Shown here piece after piece: positions 33,232-40,755 of a stretch of DNA of 64,000 nt (its first letter is position 1; each line of letters begins with the position of its first letter). This DNA comes from Halorubrum sp. JWXQ-INN 858 (GTDB taxonomy: Archaea > Halobacteriota > Halobacteria > Halobacteriales > Haloferacaceae): positions 248,001-312,000 of the forward strand of contig NZ_WUAX01000009.1 of assembly GCF_009806985.1 (NCBI RefSeq), read 5' to 3'. Below the pieces are notes generated by a model. The model saw nothing but the letters and a program-made list of their open reading frames with translations. It was not told the origin of the DNA and searched no databases. The position numbers were made by a program, and so were the translations under genes.

Positions 33232-33671
33232 CCGTTACCCGGAACCGGGCCGCGGAGCGGGTGGTTTTCGATGCGGCCGGCGAGGGTCGGTCACTTATAA
33301 GCGTATTCGGGGGTTCGACGATCGCTTATAAGCGTCCGCCCATGGTCGTACGCTCGATTGACACGGACCGAACCGTCGACGCGCGATCAGGCGGACAGAC
33401 TGTGGTCGCGGACGCCCAGCCACCGCACCTCACGCCTCCCCAACCTCGTCGCGGCCCCGTCGCCGGCACCGCTCGGCGACGGGGCCGCGACTCCCTCGCA
33501 CGCGCTCGGGGGCTCCCGGCGGTCGCCCCCGGAAGCCGCGCGCGCCGACGTGGCATGGTTAGTCACGCCGGTTGGAGCTTATAAATCCGGTCGCGACGCT
33601 CCTGGATGGTTTATAAAACCGGTCGCGCTTTTCGCGACCACTTATAAAGTCCCGCGGGTGACGCGCCGTCC
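33232..33671. other. 440-bp convergent gap with hairpin element flanked by TTATAA motifs
   Basis: Both neighbours end here, so no promoter is expected. TTATAA occurs at 33295-33300 and 33326-33331 (31 bp apart) on the left, and at 33579, 33611 and 33642 (32 and 31 bp apart) on the right. The right trio also shares CCGGTCGCG after the first two motifs, forming a 32-bp tandem repeat. Copy B of the hairpin-plus-core element lies between. No ORF with family resemblance was seen. Confidence 0.7.
33407..33491 (-). other. Hairpin-plus-core intergenic element, copy B
   Basis: The perfect 17-bp stem GTCGCGGCCCCGTCGCC (33448-33464) pairs with GGCGACGGGGCCGCGAC (33475-33491); one more G-C closes the loop to 8 nt. 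Read on the minus strand, the stem is followed with no gap by GAGGTTGGGGAGGCGTGAGG (33447-33428), then TGCGGTG (33427-33421) and GCGTCCGCG (33415-33407). The order matches copy A at 13260-13348. The stem sequences differ entirely between copies while pairing is kept. Confidence 0.7.
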
Positions 33672-34010
33672 TTACTCGCCCCAGTCGGGGTTCGGCCGGG
33701 CGGGGGAGAACACGTCGAACCCCTCGACGGGGACGTCGCCGCGGTTGACCGCGCCGTGCGGCTCGTCGCCGGGGATGGCGAAGGTGTCGCCCGCGTGGAC
33801 GGGGACGTCCTCGTCGTCGACGACGAACGTGAGCGTCCCCTGCGTCACCGTGCCGACCTGCTCGTGTGGGTGGTCGTGGACCGGCACTTCCGCGCCGGGC
33901 TCGATATAAAAGCGCTGGATGCTGGCGTTCTCGCCCGCCGCGCCCTGCGTCAGGTGCACGCCATCGACCGCCTCGACCGCCTCGACCTCGTCGTCGGGAA
34001 CTACGTCCAT
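33672..34010 (-). CDS. Small cupin-domain protein
   Basis: 112 residues, a single beta-barrel cupin. Motif 1 is GAEVPVHDHPHEQVGTVTQG (metal His/His/Glu), and motif 2 is PVHAGDTFAIPGDEPHGAVN with the fourth ligand His. It may bind a metal and act as a small dioxygenase, isomerase or sensor; no substrate can be named. TTTTAAGG centred about 27 bp upstream of 34010 fits a leaderless start. It is a single gene. Confidence 0.85.
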   Translation of the reverse strand: MDVVPDDEVEAVEAVDGVHLTQGAAGENASIQRFYIEPGAEVPVHDHPHEQVGTVTQGTLTFVVDDEDVPVHAGDTFAIPGDEPHGAVNRGDVPVEGFDVFSPARPNPDWGE

Positions 34011-34108
34011 GCATCCATCGCGTCGGGCGATGCCTTAAAAGTCGGGTCGCGGGACGGACAGCGGCGTCCGGGGAACGGGCGGCGATGTCACCGGGACGGA
34101 CCGCTGGC

Positions 34109-35800
34109 TCACGGGAACGGGTGATACGTCCGGTCGAGGACGGGCTCGAACCCCATCGACTCCGGAACCGCCCGCGCGCGGTCGCCGAAGAACGGGTCCC
34201 CCGTGAACAGCGGCTGTGCGCGCGGCACGAGGACGCGGACCGCCTCGAAGCCGAGCGCCACCAGGTCCCGGGTGGTCGTTCGCGCGACGTACGCGTCGAG
34301 CCCGACCGCCCCGACCCGGTCGACGACGGCCGCGAGCTCGTCCGCCCCGTCGAGGGCCGGCTCACCGAGCCCCGCCAGCGGGACCGACGCGTCGGGGTCG
34401 AAGAACGCCCGCGTGGCCTCGGGGAAGTCGGCGTGTCGACCGATGGCGGCGCTCCCCTCCGCCGCGGTCTCGGGCCCCATCGACCGGAGCTCCGTCCAGT
34501 TCTGGAGCGCCTCCGCGAGCGCGCTCCGCGCGGCGGCCGCCGGGTCGAGGTCCGCGCCGGATCCCGCGGCGAACCGCGGCCACTCCCCGTCGCGGTGGAC
34601 GCCGACCGCGACCACCGGGACGTCGACGTCGGTGGTCACGAGCAGCGGCGTCACCGACAGCGACTCCGCGCGCGCCCGCTTCGTCAGCTCGGTGAACCCC
34701 TCGTCGTCGACCTCGAGCCCGAGCGGCTCCGTCGTCGAGTACCAGCTCGTCATCGTCGCGTCGCGCTCGATCGCCTCGTACAGTCCCGAGAGCGCCGCGT
34801 CCGGCCCGGAAGACCCGAGCCCGAGCCCGGTCGTGATCGCCGGGCGATACCGCTTTTCCGGCGGCGGGAAGCGAACGAACTCCGCCGGCAGGGAGACCGG
34901 ATCGCCGGTGGCGAGGTCCGCGCCCGTCGTCCACGGGAGCCGGTCGTCGGGGTCGTACGCCGCCATCCCGTCGGGCCGAACGAAGGCGTCGGGAGTGACC
35001 GGGTTCGGGACGTCTGCGGCCGTCGCCGTGGTGAACGACCGCTCGCGGTAGACGCCGGCGGCGTACCGCTCTAACCCCTCCCCGAGCGCCTTCATGAACG
35101 CGCCGTCCCAGCCCGCGTCGACGCCGCCGGCGAATTCGGCCGCGCGGACGTCGGAGAACGGCGTGGTGTCGGCGAGCGCGGCGACGTAGTACGGCACCGG
35201 AAACGACGACTGTTCGCCGACCTCTCGCAGCGGCCCGACCCGCCGATCGACCGCCCGCTCGGCGCGGCCGATCGCCTCCGACAGCGGGACGTCCTCGTGT
35301 GCCCGCGGGAGCGCGTCGCCCGGCTCGGGGCCGCAGCCACAGCCCGGCACCGGCAGCAGCGTCCGTTCCGGCCCGGGGACCTCGACGGCGGTGTCGGCGA
35401 CGGGATCTCCGGCGAGCAGCCGGATCGTCCGGCGACCGGCGACCGCGCCCGCGTACCTGACCGCGGAGCGCGTCCCCCTGGGTTCGGGGGCGGCGTCCGG
35501 CTCCCCGCTCGTGACCCGGGCGCGGAGACAGTCGTAACAGGCGTCGTCGAAGACGGTCACGCCGGCGTCGACCTCGGGGAGCGGCACCCCGCCGAGCCCG
35601 CCGACCTCGACCGCGATCCAGCGGTCGAGCAGTTCGTCCGCCGTCGCGAAGGTCTCCGAGCCCGCCGTGTCGACCACGACGGCGAGGTCGAAGCCGTCCA
35701 ACAGCCCACGCTCGACCCGCATGACGTTCACGTCGACGTCACCGAGCGCGGCCGCCACGGCGTCGACGGCGGGACCGTCGCCGACCAATCCGATGTCCAT
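34109..35800 (-). CDS. YcaO-domain protein with N-terminal zinc-binding cyclodehydratase partner domain
   Basis: 563 residues from MDIGLVGDGPAVDAVAAAL. Residues 1 to about 190 resemble the E1-like/ocin-ThiF partner of azoline-forming cyclodehydratases, including CYDC (about 90-95) and CGCG (about 160), four Cys suited to a structural zinc. Residues about 200-563 are a YcaO domain (FMKALGEGLERYAAGVYRER, LYEAIERDATMTSWY, ALAEALQNWTELRSM) and the chain ends HPFP, close to the Pro-rich C-terminus of azoline synthetases. YcaO enzymes use ATP to activate peptide backbone amides. No precursor peptide or dehydrogenase is seen next to it. Confidence 0.82.
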   Translation of the reverse strand: MDIGLVGDGPAVDAVAAALGDVDVNVMRVERGLLDGFDLAVVVDTAGSETFATADELLDRWIAVEVGGLGGVPLPEVDAGVTVFDDACYDCLRARVTSGEPDAAPEPRGTRSAVRYAGAVAGRRTIRLLAGDPVADTAVEVPGPERTLLPVPGCGCGPEPGDALPRAHEDVPLSEAIGRAERAVDRRVGPLREVGEQSSFPVPYYVAALADTTPFSDVRAAEFAGGVDAGWDGAFMKALGEGLERYAAGVYRERSFTTATAADVPNPVTPDAFVRPDGMAAYDPDDRLPWTTGADLATGDPVSLPAEFVRFPPPEKRYRPAITTGLGLGSSGPDAALSGLYEAIERDATMTSWYSTTEPLGLEVDDEGFTELTKRARAESLSVTPLLVTTDVDVPVVAVGVHRDGEWPRFAAGSGADLDPAAAARSALAEALQNWTELRSMGPETAAEGSAAIGRHADFPEATRAFFDPDASVPLAGLGEPALDGADELAAVVDRVGAVGLDAYVARTTTRDLVALGFEAVRVLVPRAQPLFTGDPFFGDRARAVPESMGFEPVLDRTYHPFP

Positions 35801-35847
35801 GCCCGCCCCACGACGGGTGGGGGAAAAAAGCCCGGGGAGACTCGCCG

Positions 35848-36663
35848 TCAGTTCAGCACGCGCGTGGCAGCCTCCGCGAGCGCCTCGGCGTCGAGGCCCA
35901 GCAGGTCCTCGTCGCCGATCTTCAGGCGGAGCCGCGGGCGGCCGACGTCGATGGGGACCTTCTCGGTGTCGATGACCCCCATGTCCTCCAGCCGGGTCTT
36001 CGTCCGGGAAAACGTCGCCTTCGAGGCGATCCCGACGTCCTCGCCCCACTTCGAGATGTCGTACAGCAGGACGTCGTTCTTCGCGGCGACGAGCAGCGCC
36101 ACGGTCACCTCGTCGAGCCCCTCGCCGTCGCCGCGGGCGGCGTCCATCGACGCCAGCACGCGGTCGAAGTCCTCGCGGGCCGACTCGCCGATCTCGGCCT
36201 CCATCGTCTCCCTGACGACGCTGATCGGCGGGGTCCGGAGGTGGTACTCCTCGGCGTCGTCGAACGCCGTCCGGTACGCGTCGAACACTTCCGCGACGAA
36301 CTCGTCGTCCTCGGAGGAGAGCGCGGCGACGTGGTCGCCCGAACTCACGAGCGCCAGCACGCGGGACTCGGAGACGAACAGCGCGTTGTCGGCGTTCTCG
36401 GGGAGGAGCCGGATCGAGAGCGCCCCGTCGGAGACGAGGTCGGCCGCCTTCGAGGCGACGAGGAAGTCGTCCATTACGTCCTTCAACACGCGCTCGTCGG
36501 CGAGCATCGACATCGACGGGAGGTCGTCCCGCGCGAGCGCCGCCTCGACGAGGGAAACGATCGTCCCCGCCGAGGGGTCGACGACGAGCAGCTCCCCGTC
36601 CGTTCCGGAGAACGCCGTTTCGAGGATCCCCTCGACGTCAGTCTCCAATAGATTCGATACCAT
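35848..36663 (-). CDS. TbsP-like transcriptional regulator (DUF5821 type)
   Basis: 271 residues. The N-terminal two thirds form an alpha/beta sensor-like domain (GELLVVDPSAGTIVSLVEAAL, VFVSESRVLALVSSG). A C-terminal winged helix follows (about 195-250: LDEVTVALLVAAKNDVLLYDISKWGEDVG, KATFSRTKTRLEDMGVIDTEKVPI). This matches the haloarchaeal TbsP family, which in Haloferax is linked to control of sugar-related genes; here the targets are unknown. The start at 36663 has ATTAAATA about 31 bp upstream. Divergent from glyA, but the repeat-rich 287-bp gap makes shared control uncertain. Confidence 0.72.
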   Translation of the reverse strand: MVSNLLETDVEGILETAFSGTDGELLVVDPSAGTIVSLVEAALARDDLPSMSMLADERVLKDVMDDFLVASKAADLVSDGALSIRLLPENADNALFVSESRVLALVSSGDHVAALSSEDDEFVAEVFDAYRTAFDDAEEYHLRTPPISVVRETMEAEIGESAREDFDRVLASMDAARGDGEGLDEVTVALLVAAKNDVLLYDISKWGEDVGIASKATFSRTKTRLEDMGVIDTEKVPIDVGRPRLRLKIGDEDLLGLDAEALAEAATRVLN

Positions 36664-36690
36664 TTGTCGTGTCTGTAAAGATCAGATATG

Positions 36691-36698
36691 TATTTAAT
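36691..36698 (-). promoter_or_regulatory. Box A of the TbsP-like regulator gene
   Basis: Minus-strand ATTAAATA sits about 31 bp upstream of the start at 36663, in the most AT-rich part of the gap. Confidence 0.5.
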
Positions 36699-36851
36699 AT
36701 TAACGGGACATACACAGTGAACAACTCCGGTATGGGCCTCGAAACCCTCGAATTCGGCCGATCGTGTGTTTTGGCCGCACGACCGATTCGAGGGCCCCGA
36801 ATCGGGCACGAACGTCGCCCGGATCCCCATCGTTCGTGGTCGGGAGAACCG

Positions 36852-36900
36852 AGTGTTGGAGCACTGGACAGGCCGTGTTAGAGCACTGGACGGCTCGTGT
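36852..36900. repeat. About 24-bp tandem duplication upstream of glyA
   Basis: GTGTTGGAGCACTGGACAGG and GTGTTAGAGCACTGGACGGC follow each other and end in GTGTGGGG, in the upstream region of glyA. Confidence 0.8.
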
Positions 36901-36919
36901 GGGGACGGCGGACGGACAG

Positions 36920-36927
36920 GCTTATTG
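36920..36927 (+). promoter_or_regulatory. Box A of glyA
   Basis: GCTTATTG is centred 27-28 bp upstream of ATG 36951, consistent with leaderless transcription. Confidence 0.55.
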
Positions 36928-36950
36928 TGCAGTCACGCACGCACACGCGT

Positions 36951-38201
36951 ATGGACTACGACGAGGTTCGCGAGGTCGACCCGGAAGTCGCCGACGCCCT
37001 GACCGGCGAGCGGGACCGACAGGAGGAGACGCTCGCGATGATCGCCAGCGAGAACCACGTCAGCGAGGCCGTCCTGGAGGCCCAGGGCAGCGTCCTCACC
37101 AACAAGTACGCCGAGGGGTACCCCGGCGCACGCTACTACGCCGGCTGTGAGTACGCCGACGAGGTCGAGACGCTCGCCGTCGAGCGCGCGACGGAGCTGT
37201 GGGGCGCGGATCACGTCAACGTGCAGCCGCACTCCGGGACGCAGGCGAACCAGGCCGTCTACTACGCGATGTTGGACCCGGGCGACCGGATCCTCTCGCT
37301 CGATCTGAACCACGGCGGCCACCTGTCGCACGGTCACCCGGCCAACTTCACCGGGCAGATCTACGACGTCGAGCAGTACGAGGTCGACCCGGAGACGGGC
37401 CGGATCGACTACGAGGGGCTCCGCGAGATGGCCGAAGCGTTCGACCCCGACATCGTCGTCTCCGGCTACTCCGCGTACCCGCGCGCGGTCGACTGGGAGG
37501 AGATCCAGGCGGCCGCGGACGCGGCCGACGCGTACCACCTCGCCGACATCGCCCACATCACCGGGCTGGTCGCGGCCGGCGTTCACCCCTCGCCGGTCGG
37601 CGTCGCCGACTTCGTCACCGGCTCCACGCACAAGACGATCCGCGCCGGCCGCGGCGGGATCGTGATGTGTGACGCCGAGTACGCCGACGACATCGACAAG
37701 GCGGTGTTCCCCGGCGGGCAGGGCGGCCCCCTGATGCACAACATCGCCGGCAAGGCGGTCGGCTTCAAGGAGGCGCTCGAACCGGAGTTCGAGACGTACG
37801 CGCAGGCGGTCGTCGACAACGCGCGGACGCTCGGCGACACCCTCGCCGACCACGGGCTCGAGCTCGTCTCCGGCGGCACCGACACCCACCTCGTGTTGGT
37901 CGACCTCCGCGAGTCGCACCCGGACCTGACCGGCGGCGACGCCGAGGACGCGCTCGCGGCCGCCGGCGTCGTGCTCAACGCGAACACCGTCCCCGCCGAG
38001 ACGCGGTCGCCGTTCAATCCCTCCGGCATCCGCGCGGGGACCGCGGGGCTCACCACCCGCGGCTTCGACGAGACCGCCATCGAGGAGGTCGGCGACCTCA
38101 TCTACCGCGTCGTCGACGACGTCGACAGCGAGGACGTCATCTACGAGGTCGGCGAACGGGTCGTCGAGCTCTGCGAGGAGTTCCCGCTGTACGCCCGGTA
38201 G
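36951..38201 (+). CDS. glyA: Serine hydroxymethyltransferase
   Basis: 416 residues, full length. Signatures are MIASENHVSEAVLEAQGS, TNKYAEGYPGARYYAGCEYAD, NVQPHSGTQANQAVYYA, HITGLVAAGVHPSP and the PLP lysine in TGSTHKTIRAGRGGIV. It converts serine and a tetrahydropterin to glycine and the methylene derivative, the main source of one-carbon units. The in-frame ORF upstream of 36951 is rejected on the box A position. Monocistronic. Confidence 0.97.
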   Translation: MDYDEVREVDPEVADALTGERDRQEETLAMIASENHVSEAVLEAQGSVLTNKYAEGYPGARYYAGCEYADEVETLAVERATELWGADHVNVQPHSGTQANQAVYYAMLDPGDRILSLDLNHGGHLSHGHPANFTGQIYDVEQYEVDPETGRIDYEGLREMAEAFDPDIVVSGYSAYPRAVDWEEIQAAADAADAYHLADIAHITGLVAAGVHPSPVGVADFVTGSTHKTIRAGRGGIVMCDAEYADDIDKAVFPGGQGGPLMHNIAGKAVGFKEALEPEFETYAQAVVDNARTLGDTLADHGLELVSGGTDTHLVLVDLRESHPDLTGGDAEDALAAAGVVLNANTVPAETRSPFNPSGIRAGTAGLTTRGFDETAIEEVGDLIYRVVDDVDSEDVIYEVGERVVELCEEFPLYAR

Positions 38202-38323
38202 ACGGCGGTCGGTTCGTTTTCGGTGTTGTACGCGCTCCGTTCGTGAACCGGTTCGCGGTCGGTGAGCCCGCGGCTCGTCCGGCGTCCGCGGACCGGTGAC
38301 CCGGGCAACACCCTCGTCCGGCG

Positions 38324-39433
38324 TCAGCGAGCCGCCGACTCCTCCGGCGTCAGCGCCACTCCGGAGACCCCCTGGACCCCGAGCGCTTGATGCCGCCAGC
38401 CGTCGCCGACGTCGACACAGAGCGTCCCGACGGCCGTGACGACGACGGACGCCCCCGGCCCGTAGCCGAGCGCGGCCGGCTCCTCGGCGACGGGAAGGTC
38501 GCTCGTCCGCCACGCGTCGGGACCCCAGCCGGGAGCGGAGCCGCGCTCATCGCGCCCATCCGCCGGGTCGTGCGTCCGGAGGTCGCCCCCCGCGGCGGCC
38601 ATCGCGTGGCCGTCGCCGTCGGCGGCGACCGCGTCGAACGACCCCGACAGCGCGTCCATCCACCCGTTCCCGAGCCAGTAGAGCCCGGTCGACGTCGCCG
38701 CCAGCGGGACGCCCGCGCCGGCGACGTCGCGGGCGTCGTCGAGACCGACGTGTTCGATCGCCGGATCGCCGGAACGATCGACGACGCGGAACACCCCGTC
38801 CGCCGCGGCGATCAGGGGCCCGTCGACGGCTCGCGGGTCGGGTACCCTCCCGATCGGCTCCGCGTCCAGGGTCGGACCGGTGGGGGTATCGTCCCCATCG
38901 GTGTCCCCGATGGTGGCGTCGTTTCCGTCGGTGTCGTCCCCGGCGGCATCGTTTCCGGCGTCGTCGTCCCCAGCAGTGTCGTTTCCGGCGTCGTCCCCGG
39001 CGACGTTCCCGTCGGAGCCGCGGGCCACGTCGGCCGAGGTCACCCGCACTCGAGCGATCGCGCCGTCCGCGCCCGCGACGAGGAACGCCCCGTCGTCGAC
39101 GCCGACGGCGACGACCGGGCCGACGTCGGCCGGGACGAACGCGAGGTCGTCCCCTCCGGAACCACCGTCCTCGGCCGAGCCGTCGAGGGACGCGACGAGG
39201 AGGTCGTCCCCGGTCGCGACCGCGAGCGACGTGGGTGCGGCGTCGGTCGCCGGGAGGACCGCGACGTCGACGGCGGGGTCGCGGCTCACGAGCCCGAAGG
39301 AGCCGATCTTGTCGCCGGAGATCGCGACGCGGACGACCCCGATGTCGGCGGCGACGTACGCGTCCGTCCGTCCGGCGCGCCCGGCGTACACACGCTTCTC
39401 CTCGATCGAGACGTCGTCCTCGGCGGGTGCCAT
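38324..39433 (-). CDS. HVO_0234-type beta-propeller protein
   Basis: 369 residues from MAPAEDDVSIEEKRVYAGR. Repeating short beta segments (TDAYVAADIGVVRVAISGDKIGSF, VGPVVAVGVDDGAFLVAGADG, GPLIAAADGVFRVVDRSG, GTLCVDVGDGWRHQALG) fit the HVO_0234 family seen next to housekeeping genes in haloarchaea. No enzymatic motif; probably a scaffold. A low-complexity Asp/Gly/Asn/Ala insertion (about 138-185; bases 38880-39025) is built from coding microrepeats and would be a surface loop. TTTTTGAACC about 28 bp upstream fits the start. Confidence 0.75.
   Translation of the reverse strand: MAPAEDDVSIEEKRVYAGRAGRTDAYVAADIGVVRVAISGDKIGSFGLVSRDPAVDVAVLPATDAAPTSLAVATGDDLLVASLDGSAEDGGSGGDDLAFVPADVGPVVAVGVDDGAFLVAGADGAIARVRVTSADVARGSDGNVAGDDAGNDTAGDDDAGNDAAGDDTDGNDATIGDTDGDDTPTGPTLDAEPIGRVPDPRAVDGPLIAAADGVFRVVDRSGDPAIEHVGLDDARDVAGAGVPLAATSTGLYWLGNGWMDALSGSFDAVAADGDGHAMAAAGGDLRTHDPADGRDERGSAPGWGPDAWRTSDLPVAEEPAALGYGPGASVVVTAVGTLCVDVGDGWRHQALGVQGVSGVALTPEESAAR
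38880..39025 (-). repeat. Coding low-complexity repeat (Gly/Asp/Asn/Ala/Thr loop)
   Basis: Irregular 15-24 bp units of the type gtcgtttccggcgtcgtc encode AGNDTAGDD/AGNDAAGDD-like segments inside the propeller protein. Confidence 0.75.
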
Positions 39434-39614
39434 GCCTCCGCGTTGGCGCGCACGGTTCAAAAAGCGTCACGGGACGCGAGCGTGGGTGGGACGCCGACGC
39501 GATCGTCGTCTCCGGACCGACGCCGTCGGATCGACATCGCCGGATCGACGCCGCCGGAGGCGTCGAAGGGACAACACCGACGCCCCTTTGGCCGCCCCCG
39601 CCGAAGCCTCGGTC

Positions 39615-40598
39615 GTGCAATCGGTCGCCGCCGAACTCGTCGCGCTGTTCGCCGAGGTCCTCCCGCGGCTCGCCCGGATCACCCTCTTCATCACGGCGGG
39701 CGTGTTCCTCGCCAACGTCGCCGTCGCGTTCGGGCTGGTGCGGTACGTCGCGGGCGTCTCCGGCTGGCTCACGCGGCCGGCCAACCTCCCGGACGAGGTC
39801 GGCACCGCGATCCTGACGACCGCGGCGTCGACGACGGCCGGCTACGCGACGCTCGCGGAGTACCGCGAGTCCGGGTTCCTCGACGACCGCGCCACGCTCG
39901 TCGCCGTCGTCATCAACACGTTCTTCGGGTTCGTCCAGCACGTCTTCACCTACTACGCCCCCGTCCTGATCCCGATCCTCGGGTGGTCAACCGGGGTGCT
40001 GTACGTCTCCTTCCGGGCCGGGATCGCGCTGGCGATCACCCTCACGGGCGTCGTCCTCGGCGGGCTCCTGCTGTCCGATCGGAACGTGAACCGGAGGGCG
40101 CTCGCCGACGTGGCGGCCGAGCGACCGGCGGGTGACGATCGGTCGGCCCGTGAACGGGTGCGCGCCGCCGCGGGGAAGTCGTGGACGACGCTCCGCCGGA
40201 TCGTCCCCCGGCTGGCGGCCGTCTACACGCTCGTCGTCGCCTTCGTCACCCGCTACGACGTCGAGTCGCTCACCGGGTTCGCCGAGCCGGTCACCGCGGC
40301 GCTCGGGCTCCCCGGGGCCGCCGTGCCGGTGATCGCCGTCTACACGCTCGATACGACCGCCGGCGCGGTCACCATCGCGCCCCTGCTCGACGACGTGTTC
40401 ACCCCGCGGACCGCCGTCGCGACGCTGCTCGTCGGCGGGATCGTCTCCTTTGCGGTGTCGACGTTCAAGCGCTCGATCCCGTTCCAGTACGGGATCTGGG
40501 GCGCGGAGTTCGGCACGAAGGTGATCGTCGTCAACACGGCGCTGAAGGTCGTCTTCATCTCGCTGAGCGTCCTGCTCCTGCTGGTCCCGCTCCGGTGA
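39615..40598 (+). CDS. Nucleoside-recognition (GATE) domain membrane protein
   Basis: 327 residues from GTG 39615 (VQSVAAELVALFAEVLPRLARITLFITAGV). About eight membrane helices in two halves, the second including ARLVPRLAAVYTLVVAF-like and VYTLDTTAGAVTIAPLLDD segments. The GATE fold, with paired halves around a polar loop of about 40 residues, is found in nucleoside transporters and spore maturation proteins; the archaeal substrate is unknown. The start was chosen because upstream in-frame sequence is Arg/Ser shadow of the propeller gene. Confidence 0.75.
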   Translation: MQSVAAELVALFAEVLPRLARITLFITAGVFLANVAVAFGLVRYVAGVSGWLTRPANLPDEVGTAILTTAASTTAGYATLAEYRESGFLDDRATLVAVVINTFFGFVQHVFTYYAPVLIPILGWSTGVLYVSFRAGIALAITLTGVVLGGLLLSDRNVNRRALADVAAERPAGDDRSARERVRAAAGKSWTTLRRIVPRLAAVYTLVVAFVTRYDVESLTGFAEPVTAALGLPGAAVPVIAVYTLDTTAGAVTIAPLLDDVFTPRTAVATLLVGGIVSFAVSTFKRSIPFQYGIWGAEFGTKVIVVNTALKVVFISLSVLLLLVPLR

Positions 40599-40654
40599 CC
40601 GCCGGCTCCACGTCGACAGCGACCGTTCTCGCCCCGAGTGCGGCGGCCCGGGTC

Positions 40655-40705
40655 GCTAGCGACGGTTCCGAGCGATAGCGACAGCTCCGAGCGATAGCGG
40701 CAGGC
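40655..40705. repeat. 17-18 bp tandem repeats before the M20 gene
   Basis: Units GCTAGCGACGGTTCCGA, GCGATAGCGACAGCTCCGA and GCGATAGCGGCAGG repeat between the stop codon at 40598 and the box A at 40725. Confidence 0.75.
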
Positions 40706-40724
40706 CGGGACGGTGAGGGTGCGG

Positions 40725-40732
40725 TTTTAATA
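40725..40732 (+). promoter_or_regulatory. Box A of the M20 peptidase gene
   Basis: TTTTAATA is centred 27-28 bp upstream of ATG 40756. Confidence 0.6.
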
Positions 40733-40755
40733 CGCTTCCCGGCCCCCCTCGCGGC

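Noticed and set aside
33448..33491. Ordinary rho-independent style terminator for the convergent genes
   Set aside because: No T-run follows the stem on either strand, it lies over 170 bp from either stop, and the attached conserved core recurs elsewhere beside a different stem.
33358..33909. 183-codon + frame across the hairpin element
   Set aside because: Crosses the stem-loop and the cupin gene antisense; composition is Arg/Pro/Ser without domain.
34109..36049. YcaO gene starting at 36049
   Set aside because: The extension is antisense-like Arg-rich sequence overlapping the regulator gene; the Rossmann-like start MDIGLVGDG at 35800 is natural.
38387..40135. 582-codon + frame over the propeller gene and the start of the membrane gene
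   Set aside because: Low-complexity Arg/Gly/Val product, antisense to a conserved gene.
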